This document shows positions 23,412-36,308 of a DNA stretch of 64,000 nt, in pieces; within the stretch, counting starts at the first letter, position 1, and each line of letters opens with the position of its first letter. The notes under the pieces are model-generated. The model searched no databases. It was not told the origin of the DNA and saw only the letters and a list, made by a program, of their open reading frames with translations. Made by a program: the position numbers and the translations under genes. Source of the DNA: Sequoia sempervirens (taxonomy: Eukaryota > Streptophyta > Pinopsida > Cupressales > Cupressaceae); contig VDFB02000001.1 in assembly GCA_007258455.2 (NCBI GenBank), positions 17,108,162 to 17,172,161 on the forward strand, in the 5' to 3' direction.

Positions 23412-24076
23412 ATAAAGAACAACTGTTTGCCACCTTGACTGCATTTGAGATGACAAAGTTTGGAAAGAAAGAGGAGAATAAAAAATCAACATTTAGAGCA
23501 ACAAAGATTGAAGATGATCCAGATAGTGATGGTTCTGATGATTTGGAAGCAAAATTTACAAGGAAGTTGAAGAAAGATACTGGTAAGTATAAAGGTATGT
23601 TGCCCTTTAAATGGTTTAGTTGTGGTAATATTGGTCATTGTGCTTCAAGATGTCCAAATATCATTGTACATAAGAACATAGATCATAAAGATAGAAAGGA
23701 TAAAAAGTTCAAGAAGTCGTATTATGTTAGAGAAGAAGTTGGTATCTTTGATGATGAATCTGATTATGAGGGTGATGATAGTGAATGCTTGTTCTTAGCC
23801 TTAGAGAATAAATCTATGTATGCTAACTTTGGAATATTTGCAAGAGAAAGTGATTTAGAGAACAAGAAGGATGAGATGGAAGGTACTTTGGTTACTACCT
23901 TTCATGCTAGACAAGATGAAGACTATTAGGTGATTGATAGTGGATGTTCAAATCACATGACTAGAGATAAAAGTAAGTTCATTAAACTTGAAAAGTATGA
24001 TGGTGGTTTTTTCATGTTTGGTTATGATTCAAGAGAAAAGATTGTTGGGAAAGGTACAATTAGTTTTGATGGAATA
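23412..24076 (+). pseudogene. Copia I gag C-terminus and protease start
   Basis: The acidic, Lys-rich end of a copia gag has a zinc knuckle at about 23600-23665 that reads FSCGNIGHCASRCP. The first cysteine of C-X2-C-X4-H-X4-C is replaced (KWFSC), so the knuckle is damaged. An acidic linker follows, and then the aspartic protease signature VIDSGCSNHMT near 23929. A TAG stop immediately precedes VIDSG. It sits where related elements often have tryptophan, so TGG to TAG is likely. The frame stops at 24077 because element A is inserted there. Gag packages RNA; the protease cleaves the polyprotein. Confidence 0.85.
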
Positions 24077-27000
24077 TGTTAGACCCCCAAAAAATCCTTG
24101 ATATTTTGAGGTCTTTTGTCCTCAATATCAGCATTGTATGTTGATTACACATAGGGTTTAGGGTTCTACTTGAACAAACTTGTCATTTAAAATTCCCTTA
24201 TAGTCTTTAGATGTTCTATTTTTGTGTTGAATTGTTGGTCTAGTTACTAGTAATATGAGTTGCCTCTTGAGTCATAGTTTTACGTTTCTTACCAGCCCCT
24301 TTGTTTTGAGTTGTTCGGTTATCCCCGGTCGCATGATGTCTTGAATATTCCAAAAGATGACCTTTAATCTTTGCATAAAAATGACTTATGCTTAAGTCAT
24401 GGATCCTTGAGGGGTAAGATCTCATCGGCCTAGTCAAGGCCCTTTTTAAAGATTAACTATTGTATTTTCATGCAGATTTGATGATCATGAGATCATAGGA
24501 TTCAATCTGGACCATTCCCCACTGGCATGTTCATTTGAAATGAATGCAGTTTAATTGCTATGGGGTTAGAAAAATGATGCCATGTGTATGTGGGCCCAGC
24601 TGATATGTATCATCTCAACTCCCAGAACTTTGAGATCGATGGTGTTAAGTAGGCAAAGGAAGATGATCATAGTCGTTCCCCGCTAGCTTGCAGAGGAAAG
24701 ATGTAGGTTCTTTAAAAATGGAGAGACCCACGAGATGTTGCCACATGCACTCTATGGATACTAGTGGGTGGGACCATCTCAAACATAGGTAGAGCCCTGT
24801 AAGCAATTTCCTATTGGTTGCTCAGCCGAGATGGAACGGTGTTGCAAATTGAAATGAGTTTGACTCAATCTAAGTCATTTGAGATGCCCAGCTCAGTTGT
24901 GGATCGATGATGTGTATTAAAAAATGCAAGTAAACCTGTTGCAATTTTTTTCCTTCACATGAATGAACATTAATGGCAGAGGTGGCTCATAAACCTATTC
25001 AATTCCCTTTAAAAATTGTATGTCGACTGACACTTGCTTATTTGAGATTTGAAGACATGTCCAAGGCAATGCAAGGAGCTAAGAAGCGAATTGTAGAAAT
25101 TATCTGGGCTAGCATTAGGGTTTGTCATGGTTGAACGCAATAAGTACCATAAACACAATTATGTTCCTTTTCAATTTTCTAAGTTAGGGCTTGCTTTTAA
25201 TTTGTTTGAAAACAAGTGTGTTTCATTGTTTTGCTTTCACTGCTTGAAAATTAGGGTTAATATTTGCTTTTAAAAGTCATAGCCTTGTAAATTCCCTAGA
25301 TTTAGCCCTCATCCTGAGTCGTAAATTGCAATTAGGATTTGAGTAGTTAAAATTCCTCTAAAATAATTCTTGCATATCCAAGCCCATGGCTCCAAAAATT
25401 CAAGGTGCTTCTTCCTCTACCCAATCTAGAACCCTTTCGTAGGATGTAATTGATATGCTTCCCCAGTCTACAAATAAGAAACCAAAGGGAAGGGTACTAT
25501 TTCATGGCCCTATTGTGAAGGAGGGTTTGATAGATAAGGCTTGCTTGATCAAGGATGCCAACGTACCCTACACAAGATGTAAAATGTTTCAACATTGGTT
25601 CAAAAATAGTAACCTTGGGTCTCCTTTTAGTAACCCATGGGATTTGAATATGGGGAAATTGGTTGTTCCCAATGTGTACATGGATGTGGACCTCTTGAAA
25701 GATATTGCATCAAAGTATGATCCAATTTCTATGGTAGTCAGAGCATATGATGGGGTGGTTATGGTAAAAATAACTAGTGAAGAAATTGAAAAGGTTTTTG
25801 ACCTACATGAAAAGAATTCAAATATGCTTACTTTCAATATGGATACTATCAGAGAAGAGTATAACAAAACCAAGGTATTCAGTAGGTCAAAAATTCTACC
25901 TATACATATTGTAGTGGTTGGAACTGGGAAACAACAGAGCAAGGTTAAAATTGATGACAGAGAGCTCGAACCTTTCCCAATGAGCTATTTTTCTAGTTAC
26001 TTCAGAAAGACTGTATACTCTTTTTACCAAATTGTAGGCACCAATCCACCTGACACATTACAAAAAGAGTATAGCTACCCAACTACACATATGCAACATC
26101 CATCGTATAGTATTGCTTATTATTATGCAACCTATCTAGCTAATCATATCCATGAAGGCTTAGTTGAATTGCAAGGAGGAAAACGATGGGTGAAGTTCTT
26201 GTGGTACGCATTGGTAATGCATATGTTCCTATAAAAGGGATAGAAATCCTTTGAGAAGGAGATTACATTGGAAAGGAGAAAGGATGGTGTCGACTTACCT
26301 ATTCAGTGTTGGACCCGTATCTTAGATAAAGATGATAAGAGGTACAATTTTGTAATGCATAGAAATTATTTTGCATGCAAGATAATTAGGGCCTTGGTAT
26401 TTGAACCACCTAGGATTCCTAAAGAAATCCATGAATTCTTGAGACATAGGGAGGTAAGGATAGATTTGAATTTGAGTCATAATTGGGGAGATTTGATTTT
26501 GTATCATGATAAGACAATTTTCAGGATATATGGTAGTGGTTTGGGCCCATATGTTTTCCCTACAGATGTTCCTTTGAGAATAGGTTTCCTTGAAATCATG
26601 AGGCAGTTGGGAGCTGCACAAGAAACACATCTACCTGAATCAGTAAGGAGGGGGTCATTCTTCCCAGAGTGGACTGTATTTGCAGATTACATTGTGACAA
26701 AAGGGGTAGTGAAGGAACTAGAACATCTACTAGCTCCTTATGAACTAATGAGTGTGAGCCCAAGGAATCATGATCCTGAAGGCTTCATTAGTAAACTCAA
26801 AGCGGATAAGAAAATGTGTGTCTTTGTACATGCTTTTGATTACCTTGAGGATATTATTAGGAATCTCTTCAACTTTGAGGAACAAGATGAAAGAAAATCC
26901 AAATACCTGGCTTATAAAAAGATGGTGGAAGCTAAGAAGAAGAATAATCCTCAATATGATCCTCTATCAAATATACATGGTGATTTCAACAGGGCCATGT

Positions 27001-30000
27001 ATGTCATAGACAATTTTGAGAATGTTGTTGGTGTTTTGAGAGAGCAGCGGGAGATCCTCTATAAAGGAAAGGCCAGAGTGGTTGAAGAAAGTGATGAGGT
27101 GACATTAGAAGAAAGACCTACATATCAACCACCCAAAAAGTTGAGGATTTATTCTAGGAGGAAGAAAATGGTGAGTGAGGAAAGAAGCTCAGTGGCCCCT
27201 ATTGCCTCTAAAGAAGCAAAGTTAGACTCTCCCCAGAGTGTAGTGTCGATTTCCCCTCCACAAGAATCTTTACCTATAATTGATATTGATTCACCTCCTG
27301 AATGTTATGTCCCTCATGATCAACCACCTTTGAAGAAGGAAAGAACTGAAATAAAAGGAGTGGTTGATTATTCTAACACTAATGAAGATGATATATTTGT
27401 CACCCTTGAGGAAATGTAGATGGGGATGCCTCCTTATGAACTAGTAGTTACTTCAAGTTTAGGACAGAGCATCCTCAGACTAGGGAAGCTTGACATTTGT
27501 GAATTGAATACTGTAGATGACTTGAGGCTAGAGGCCAATAAAGAATTTATGGAGGATGACTCATTCATTGAAACCTTTGTGTTTTATGATTTCTAGCAAA
27601 AATCCAAGATTGCAGATTATGCAGAGAAGGTGGCTATTGAAAGAAGCTTGCACCTTGAATTTCCTAAAAGTGTCATTGAGGTGAATGTAAGAAGCATTCT
27701 GAAAGATGAGTTCAAAAAGATTAATGCCCAATAGGGTAGAGAACTTGTAAAGAAGAGTGGTGTATTGCTATTGCTAGAGTGGAATATTGTTGATGCTATT
27801 GTTTTAGATGTTATAAGAAGGGATGAGAGACCTCTTGTACAAATAGAAGAAGAACTAGAAATGGCCCTTCTAGGTTCAACCTTTAGCAAGGATTGGAATG
27901 AATTGACATTTTGGTCATTGTCTTTGACATCTAGGAAACCAGTCCTGGTAGAGCCATCAGAACTTAGTGGACAACTGCTTGTAAAAAGAGTTGCTGATAC
28001 TCCAACTTTAGAATCTGTAGACATGGTTGTTAATGTTTCCAGGTTTACTCGATCAATTGTGGAAGGTCTCACCTTGGAAAGAGACAATATTAGAATTAAA
28101 TATAGTGAACTCCTGAATGACTATGAGAGTAGCCAACAAAAAGTGGCTACACTTGAAACTGAACTGGCATTCTATAAACAAAGAGAGGAAGTATAGGAAG
28201 AATGAGGTCAACCTAGCTCAAGTCACCCATCTTTAGTCTCTCCAATGAAATCTATGCAAAACTCATTTCATAGCCAGGCTTTAGCAATAGTACCATATAA
28301 TCAGGGACAAGAATCAATTGTAGAGGAAGAAATAAGTAGACCAAGCTCTAGTTCATCTGACAAAGATCATCTGCTTCTACAAATTGAGGTATATAAGAAG
28401 TTGCAATAAAAAACTAAAGATGCAATGTATGAGAACATATCAAAGGATGTTGGTACTTCCTTAAAACATTTAAATAAGAAGATTTGGGAAATACTCAATA
28501 GTGTGGATGACTACTATGCTTTGATGGTGCATGCAATGAGGCTATCTCAAAAGGATAAAATGTTGGCTATACCAACCTTGAATAAATGGGTCCCAAGAGC
28601 TGAGAGATTGAAGTTGATTTTAGTGGGAGATGGTCAACATGAATATAAGTACCCTCTAGTGCTTCCAATTTATGATTTTTTGCATGAGTTGAGTGAGCAG
28701 AAGTTTCAGGGATATGCAGCCCCACTTGAGAAAAAGATAATAGAATTATTATCTCAATCTCAAACTGATTTAGCACCACTGCTAGATATCGAGGTTACAA
28801 ATTATGAAGTGAAACCATTGCAGACATGGAAGAGAGATTTGGATGAGGTTATTGATTCCTAGGTTGGTGAGATTCGCAAAGAAGTGAATATTGATGTCTT
28901 CAATAACACCCTGGGGAGGTTAACATTTATTGTCAACTTTCTAGAGGATTTCGATAGGGAATCCAATGTAGTTGTAACCAAGTATTCCCCTTATAGGAAG
29001 GCCATGGAAAAATAATGGATTTTTATTGGACATCTAAGGAAGAGTACGAAGAATGGGGAAGGTTATATGTTGGGAAGATTGGTTTGTGAATCATATACTT
29101 GGTCATGTATTGTATAGGTTTATCCTTTGAGATTACAAAGTTAAAAGATATGTTTCATAGAAAAGTATCAGTTGCTGATGATGTAGGATGCTGATTGAGA
29201 TGTTGACTCATTTATGGTCTACATTTTGTCATTTTTCTCAATGAATTGGATGTGTTAATTTTTAGATGTTTTTGAAAAGGAAAAGTTGCTCTCTATTGCA
29301 AATGTAAATATTCTTTGTCTTATGTGTATTCCCCCCATTTTTGACGATTGCAAATTTATAACTAAATTTGGAATATACCTTCTAGTGGTCCAATTCAATA
29401 TTGACATGTGTACACTTGGCATGCAGCTTGTTTTTGATCCCTTATTCTATAAAAGGGAATTTAGGGCCATTTGTGTGGATATTTTTGTTGACATTATGGA
29501 GCTACATTGAGAGAATTAGAAAAATAGAGAGCAGATATGTTGAGTCTTTATCTAATTTTTTGAGTCTAGACAATAAATTTAGTTAAATGTATGGCTTCTG
29601 AGTATATTTGAATGATAATGGAGATTTTCTGAGTCTATAGTCTCTCCTTTGGTTTTGTACTAGAATTATTAATGAAAATATTGATCAACGATAATTTCAT
29701 TAATTGTCATCATGTTATACTTTGATATATGATCTGGTTTTAGCTCTTGTTCATGGAATGAGTTAAAATGCTTGAATTATATCATGGGTTCTTATATGAA
29801 ATCATTTAGATTTGATAAGTAGTATTTAGTATTCAATCATTGATTTGTGAGTTGCAAGTTGATATCACGAGATCATAATTGATCAGAATTAAACATGCCT
29901 TATGTTTCAATTTGCATAGACTCCTAACCCATAGATAATGACACTAATATTTAACCCATTTAACCTTTCGTAGGGTTTCAGTTCTTCTACTTAAGAGAAA

Positions 30001-30355
30001 TCCTCTAAACTAATCATTGACCCAGCTGTTGTTTGTTGTTTTTTGCATTCTTAGCTTAAGATGCATAATTAACCCAAAGAATTTCCACCTTTGTGATTGA
30101 TTTCATCTTATTTGCAATAAATGAGAATCTGTCTACCCTGATTTATAGTGTATGTGTAAATTGTTGAAATGAGCTATCTATTTGGCATTGTGGGAACACC
30201 CTCCCAAGTATGGTAGAACCTAAAGTGTAGGAGATAAAGAAATAAACACTATATCTCATTTGTTGGCCACTCGTCTGGAAAGTATTTGAGAATTGAGTTT
30301 TGTAGACTCATAGATATTTGCTAAGGCCTCCTTGGTACGTTAGAATTAACCAATA
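24077..30355 (+). mobile_element. Element A: 6.3-kb insertion, giant solo-LTR-like, with one long unknown ORF
   Basis: It is bounded exactly by the duplicated GAATA (24072-24076 and 30356-30360). Removing it and one copy restores the copia I reading frame. It begins TGTTAGACCCCC and ends AACCAATA, so its termini are close to TGTT...AACA. I could not find the first bases repeated near the 3' end, nor the last bases repeated near the 5' end, so no LTR pair is visible. The contents are a leader of about 1.3 kb, one ORF (25386-29015), and an AT-rich tail of 1.3 kb. No reverse transcriptase, integrase or transposase was recognised. It may be a solo LTR, a non-autonomous derivative, or an unclassified element. 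Boundaries are firm; class is open. Confidence 0.8.
25386..29015 (+). pseudogene. Unknown 1,209-codon protein of element A
   Basis: From ATG at 25386 to TAA at 29013-29015 one frame runs 1,209 codons with no frameshift but about ten internal stops (for example 25440, 26232, 26241, 27417, 27594, 27732, 28194, 28203, 28407, 28860). I do not recognise the family. The N-terminal 500 residues look globular (MVVRAYDGVVMVKITSEEI, FEPPRIPKEIHEFLRH, LEIMRQLGAAQETHLPESVR). A basic and proline-rich stretch follows (PPKKLRIYSRRKKM, codons ~580-600), then an acidic segment, a predicted coiled coil near codons 890-935, and a C-terminal helical domain. There are no zinc knuckle, protease DSG, YVDD or D,D-E motifs. 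Element B encodes a distant homologue in the same order. A gag-like or host-derived role is possible but unproven. Confidence 0.75.
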
Positions 30356-30360
30356 GAATA

Positions 30361-31380
30361 CACAACACTGATGATGTATATTATGTAAAAGGATTAAGGA
30401 ATAACCTTTTGAGTGTTGGACAAATGTGTAGTAGAGGTTTCAAAATTATTTTTTAGGATAATACCTGTGAGATTAGAAAAGGGTCCAAAGCTATGGTTGT
30501 TGCACGAAGGAGAACTTATGGAAACATATATAGCTTAAGGGTGTTGATGGTCAGTGCCTTGTATCTCAAGTTAATGAAATTTGGCTATGGAATTGGAGAA
30601 TGGGAAATGTAAACTTTGATAATATGGTTAGGATTAGTTCAAGAGATCTATTGTTTGAGATCTACCTAAAATTACAAAGCCTGCTAATACTATTTGTAGA
30701 AGTTGTCAGTTGGGGAAACAAACAAGATGTAGTTTTAAAGGAAAAGAGTAATCAGTTACCAGAATGTTGAAATTAATTCATATAGACCTCTGTGGTCCTA
30801 CTAGGACAGGAAACCTAAATGGTGATAGGTATTTCATGCTCCTTATTGATGATTATTCTCAAATGACATGGTTTTCTTTTCTTACAGAGAAGACTTAGGC
30901 TTTGGATAGGTTTAAAGTGTTCAAGGAAAGAGTAGATAATGATGTAAACCTAAGGATTAAATGCTTAAGGTCTGATAGAGGTAGAGAATTAACTTCTAGT
31001 TAGTTTAATGAATTTTGTGAAGAGCTTGGCATAAAGAGACATGTTTCTTCTTCTAGAACTCCTCAGCATAATGGAGTTGTTGAGAGAAAGAGTTGTACTA
31101 TATAGGTAGCTACAAGAACCATGATGAAATAAGAAAATGTACCTAATGTGTACTAGAGAGAGACAATACACATTATTCTTTATGTTCTTAATAGGGTTTA
31201 GATCAAAGGCAACAACACAAAGACTCCTTATGAGTTATAGAATGGTAAGGCTCCTACTGTGAAGTACTTTAAGGTGTTTGGAAGTAGATGTTACATTGAA
31301 AGAGATGATGAAAATCTTGGTAAGTTTGATGCTAGATGTAATGAAGGGATTTTCCTTGGATACTAAACTACCAGCAAAGA
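30361..31380 (+). pseudogene. Copia I GAG-pre-integrase and integrase
   Basis: Integrase joins element cDNA to the host chromosome. NTDDVYYVKGLRNNLLSVGQ (from about 30370) is the pre-integrase start. A degraded zinc-binding part follows, then IHIDLCGPTRTGNLNGDRYF, LLIDDYSQMTWFSF, SDRGRE (second catalytic Asp region, near 30972), SSRTPQHNGVVERKS (with the catalytic Glu, near 31050-31090) and FGSRCYIERDDENLGKFDAR. Many TAG and TAA stops interrupt it (for instance after TEKT and in ELTSS-stop-FNEF), and no frame longer than about 60 codons remains. Catalytic D, D and E are all readable. The reading frame is continuous with the protease end across element A. Confidence 0.85.
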
Positions 31381-31386
31381 ATATAG

Positions 31387-32797
31387 ATGTTTAATAAAAG
31401 ATTGAGGAAGATTGTTGAGAGTGCTAATGTGAAGGTTGATGAGGATATGCACAGACTTGTTGAGATAAGTGAAGTTGAACTAGATGATCCTATATTTAGA
31501 CTAGTACCTAAAAAGAATAAGGAAGAGGAACAAACTGAAGAAGAAGAAGAAGCACCAAAAATTGTTCCTAAGACTCCTAAGTATGTACAAAAGAATTATC
31601 TAGAGGAACAGATAATTGGAGATAATAGTGGAGGTGTGAAGACAAGAAGTAAAGTAACAACTAAGGTAAATCCATGTTTACTTTCTAAAATAGAACCTAA
31701 TTCTGTGTGTGAATCATGTGAATATGAGAGTTTGTTTAGAGCTTGAAAGAATATTTGCAACAAATAGAGAAGAATCAGACATGGGAACTAGTTCCTAGAC
31801 CTTTGAATAAGAATGTAATTGGTTCGAAGTGCAAGTTTAGGAAGAAGTTGAATAAGAATGGTGAAGTTATAAGAAAAAAAGAAAGAATTGAATGCAATGG
31901 ATACTCACAAGTTGAAGGAATAGAATTTAAAGAGACATTTTCCCTAGTGGAAAGAATGGAGGCCATTAGGATGTTTTTAACATTTTCTTCCTACAAGGAT
32001 TTCAAGGTATATCAGATGGATGTTAAGTCTGCATTTCTAAATGAAGAATTGGAAGAAGAAGTGTACATGGAACAACCTGAAGGATTTCAGTTATTAGACA
32101 AACTGGATATGGTTTGTAAGTTCAAAAATACATTGTATGGACTAAAACAAGCTCCCAAAGCATGTTATGCTAGATTGGAAAGATATTTAACACAAAAAAA
32201 GTTTAATGAGGGCTCTGTAGATAGCAATCTTTATTTCAAGATGGAAGGAAACAAAGTGTTGATAGTGGTAGTATATGTTGATGATATTATCTTTGGAGGA
32301 ATTGAAGGTATCTGTAAGAGATTTGCAAAAGAAATGTAAAAAGAATTCAAAATTTCCATGATTGGTGAGTTGAATTTCTTTCTTGGTTTTCAAGTAAATA
32401 AAATTGATAAGGGGATATTAATTTCATAGTTGAAATATGTCAAAGAGTTGTTAAAGAAGATTGGAATAGATGACTCCAAACCGATTAGTACTCTTATGGT
32501 GATTGGATGTAAGCTAAGTAAAGATGATGAATCCGCTAATGTTGATCAGAGCAAGAATAGATCTATGATTGGTGGACTATTGTATCTTGCTACTACTAGA
32601 CCGGATATCATGCATGTAGTATTTTTAGTTGCTAGATTTCAAGAAAAACCTAAAGAAGCACGTGTTACAACTGTGAAGAGGATATTCAAATATCTTAAAG
32701 ACACTCTGGATTATGGCTTGTGGTATCCTAAGGATACTAATTTCACTTTAAGTTCTTATATCGATACAAATTGGGCTAGTTGTGTGGATGACCAGAA
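31387..32797 (+). pseudogene. Copia I reverse transcriptase and RNase H start
   Basis: A Glu/Lys-rich linker (31387-31746) is followed by the RT. NQTWELVPRPLNKNVIGSKC comes at about 31775, MDVKSAFLNEELEEEVYME near 32020, LYGLKQAPKACYARLERYL near 32137, and VVYVDDIIFGG near 32271, which holds the catalytic YVDD. After a stop at 32337 it continues with FFLGFQVNK, then GGLLYLATTRPDIMHVVFLV and the RNase H start SSYIDTNWASCVDDQ. RNase H ends abruptly at 32797, where the next element's TGTTGG begins. There is a frame change at about 31745. RT copies element RNA; RNase H removes the template. Confidence 0.88.
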
Positions 32798-33787
32798 TGT
32801 TGGAAGAATGAAGAACATCTGATTTTTTTGTTTTGTGTTGTCATTGATGTCACCATGATATATGAGTTACAATTGCAAGATTAAGTCTTGATTTTATCTG
32901 GTATTCTAGACTAGTATGTAGTTGTCATCCTTCGATATTTTGGTTTGCAATCTTTTGCTATTGATTATTTTTGTTTGTGGCTTTTGGAAATGGTTTATGG
33001 ATGTTGGGAGCACATATATTCAAAATATCACATATTCAAATGCTTGTATGGTGTATCAACATTATTCTATTTTTGCATTTTGTTATTAAGCTCATTTTTG
33101 GTTGACCTCATGGATAATTGGCGGTATGGTGAATTTATTTGGTTATGAAGATATATGTGTGACCTATCTTAGGTCCATGCTAGCATGATATAATGTGTTG
33201 AGTGTTTGAATTGTTTTTTGAAAGATTTTGTGAAATATTGAAGCCAACAGTTGGTATTTTTGATGAATAAGAGTTGCATCTAATTAGGTCGACCTAATTT
33301 ATGCTTACGAATGGATTAGGTCTATATGTTTGGTAATTTTGAAGAATTTGGTGTGAATGCAAATCTACAGAAGTGAGAATATGATGAAGTGTGTGAAGTC
33401 AACTTACTTGATTCATAGGAACTAAATCAAGACTTGTTAGGTGTACTTTATTAGTTCATTTTCTAGTTGTAAGCCATTTTTTCATTCTAATTCTATAGGA
33501 AGTGAGCCTCTCTTTTATATAGTGAGTCCTAGTAGTTAGCCACCTCATTTTTTAATATCTTATAACTAGTTATACTATATTGTGAGCTAACACTCACTGT
33601 GGTTTTTCCCATTTTTGGTTTTCCACATAAAAATAATGGTGTTCATGTTTTGTGTAATTTCATGTTTTGTTAATGCTCTTATTTATCTTTACTGCTATAT
33701 GCATCAGAGTAATTGGATGGTATTTGTTTAATAAGTTTAAGAAGATACTAATTCACCCCCCTCTCAGTATATTCAATATTCAAAAAT

Positions 33788-33799
33788 TGGTATTAGAGC
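33788..33799 (+). promoter_or_regulatory. Primer-binding site (initiator tRNA-Met type)
   Basis: TGGTATTAGAGC differs by one base from TGGTATCAGAGC, the site complementary to the 3' end of initiator tRNA-Met used by most plant copia elements. It lies immediately after the left LTR and so marks its end. Confidence 0.8.
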
Positions 33800-33844
33800 T
33801 TGGTTCCTCTAGAGAAGCCTAATAGCTTGAGGAAGATCTTGAAG

Positions 33845-34842
33845 ATGGAAAAAATGAATGATAAAAAAGAGCTCCGAGCTGAACTTGAAAATCTTGAAAA
33901 AGTTGAAAGTGAAAACAAAGATTTGAAAGAAAATATTGAAGATGCAAATGAATGTGTCTAGAAATTAAAATAGCAATTAAAGAAGTTCAAAGAAAGACAT
34001 AGGGAAGTAATTGAGCAGTTAAAGCAGACTAATGAAGAGATTGCCAGTTTGAAGGTGCAAGTAGAGGAGAAGAAAAGAATTAAAGAATGTATGAATAAAA
34101 TGTTACAAAGCAAGTATGATGAGTGCACTAAGCTTGAACAAGAGGTGGTGAATTTGAAAGTAGATATGGAGGAAGTGAAACTTTGTGAAAATAATTTCAA
34201 ATCTAGCTCAGACAAGCTTGATGAGTTTATTTTAGGGCAGAAACCAAGTAAAGACAAAGGTAGCTTGGGAAAGGAAGGAGGTGAAAACTCTAAGGATAAT
34301 TAGAAAACTCAGAATAAAGGAAAGAAAAAAAGAAATTCAAGGAACTTTGCTAGGAGACTACCTGTGAGAGCCTAATGCACAAAGGTATCCATCTTTCAAT
34401 GGTGTTTGTTTTTCATGTAACAAATTTGGTCACAAGGAAATAGAGTGTAGGAGTAGGATGAATAAGTTTCCTAGTTCCTTATCTGGTCAATATTTTGCAT
34501 GCAAGATAATTGGACATAGAGATAGGGAATGCAGAACTCAGATGGTGAATTGGTCTAATGGAGGAAGAATGATCCAATCCTTTAATGTTTACTGCTATAC
34601 ATGCAAAAAATTTGGACATAAAGCTAATAAATGAAAGTTAAGGATCAATGGAAGACAATCTAATTAGGAAAAAGTTATTTGCTATAATTGCAACAAATCA
34701 AGACATATCTCAAGAGTTTATAGAAGTAAGAAGGGTAAGCAGACTAATCTGGTAGAAAAGAATGAATCAGTGAAGAAATTTGACAAGAATGAGACTAAGC
34801 AAGAAATGAATAATATTTAAGGAAGAAAGAAGATATTGAGAC
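33845..34842 (+). pseudogene. Coiled-coil gag with four zinc-knuckle-like units
   Basis: From ATG at 33845 the product is a long Glu/Lys coiled coil to about 34215 (KERHREVIEQLKQTNEEIAS, LEQEVVNLKVDMEEVKLCEN). A basic linker follows, and after a frame change near 34365 there are four knuckle-like units: CFSCNKFGHKEIEC (intact C-X2-C-X4-H-X4-C, near 34410), YFACKIIGHRDREC (first Cys lost, near 34492), CYTCKKFGHKANK then stop (last Cys lost, near 34592), and CYNCNKSRHISRVY (last Cys lost, near 34681). In-frame stops occur at about 33958 and 34301. Gag binds RNA and forms particles. The usual N-terminal UBN2-type domain was not seen. Only the first knuckle could still bind zinc. Confidence 0.8.
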
Positions 34843-36308
34843 AATAGATGCGTTTGTGACCTCATCCGGTGCAGAAAATTTCTTTGGGAATTAGACCTAG
34901 TAGGGTCTTAGGGGGAGCTTTAACAGAAAATTACTTGAAACTCCCTAATGTTTGACATGTCAGTATTTGGAATGAGGATATGTTGAAATAAATGGTTAGC
35001 TAGAGGATATGCAAGTGGAACTAGAAGAATATGCAAAGGCATGATCATTTGCGAAGAAAATTAGGGTTTCTAAGAGTTTTAGGAACATTTTGAAATCTAC
35101 TGTATTTAATGCAAATTAGGGTAGATTATTGTGCATGTATAGTTGAGATGTTGTTGAGATTATTGTGAGTACATGTAGCTATCTTTATAGTGTTGTAGAG
35201 ATGTTGATATGATGGATTACCAAGTGATTTTGAGAAAAATAATAAAGAGTGGAGTCAGAGTTATGTATGTTTTCAGAATGTGCTCTAGTATGTGCTCCAA
35301 ATTTATTCTATGTTGATCCTATGATTGTGTGGATTTGAAGGGTTGTTTACAGGAATTTGTTGGTGATATCTCCTAGCTTGTAGCTTCTGGTTTGATGGAG
35401 AGTGAAAGTTGTGGTCACTAGTATGTGAATTGGTTTGATAGAGTTGTTTGTCTATGGACTGGGAGAAATGTCTTCACTCTGTAGTCCTCTACTAATTTTT
35501 TTTAGGTCTTGCAGATTTGGAATATGTTTTGTAATGGCATTTCTTGTGTTCTAGCAAAGATGTTCATGGTCTGGTGCTATGGAAGATGTGTTTCATTATT
35601 ACTGTGTATTTGTACTATTTAGATGGACTGGTGAGAAGTGTTCAGGGTTTAAAGGTTTTTGTAGATGATGCGGATGTATCTGAAGGTATCTGAGATGTGT
35701 TCTCATACATGATGGAGCATGTTATGTCATCCACATATTATCTTCTTGTTGGGAAGAATGTACTTCAATGTTCATTTGTGTTTTCATTAGGTTTGGCCAA
35801 CCTGGTGTTTACACTTCATACGAAGGATTAAGAATTAATTAAGGAAGCATGTGATTGATCTGAGATGTTGTTTTGTGTCATAGTTAGGTATCGGTGTGGT
35901 TCATTCTCATTCCTTTCCACCACGAGAATTTTCAGTTGCCAACCTAATTTGAATTCATGAAATGAAGTGTATGTAGCTAACCTTGGAGAAAGTTTCTATG
36001 GTTGAAGAGGGTATAAATGAAAATCAAGATGTTGCAAATAAGTATAAAATCAAGAAGAAAAGAAAATTTGTGTGAAAGTGAATTGAGATAGCAATACTTT
36101 AATGTGTTAGATTCCTGAAAGTAGTGAGTTGACGATGTCTACAATTCTTCTGATCAAGGCTGCGAATGCATGTAACTTGTTGTGGTGGATCTTTACTGTA
36201 ATATTTTGTATCTATAGGCAGTGATCATCCTTGTTGGATAGTGAGTCCTTTCTATAGGTAGTGAGCCTCTTGTATTTACTTTTTATATTACTTTATATTG
36301 TGATTTAA
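34843..36308. other. Non-coding 3' region of the gag-only element
   Basis: No coding signature. The start resembles the sequence after pol in copia elements (SRVLGGALTENYLKLPNV near 34890-34955). The remainder is GT-rich and probably includes the start of the right LTR, which I could not delimit. Confidence 0.45.

Larger units (their letters stand above)
23412..32797 (+). mobile_element. Copia I: truncated Ty1/copia element split by element A
   Basis: Copia I consists of 23412-24076 and 30361-32797 in the same orientation. Joined, they read in frame across the insertion site, from the sequence just after the protease (KGTISFDG) into the GAG-pre-integrase segment (TDDVYYVKGL). The order PR, IN, RT, RNase H is that of Ty1/copia. 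The left end is lost at the junction with the gypsy LTR copy. The right end is cut inside RNase H by the gag-only element at 32798. Neither LTR is present. The total remaining element sequence is about 3.1 kb. Confidence 0.85.

Noticed and set aside
27617..28087. 156-codon minus-strand serine-rich frame in element A
   Set aside because: Antisense of the long element A frame, whose codon structure is continuous on the plus strand.
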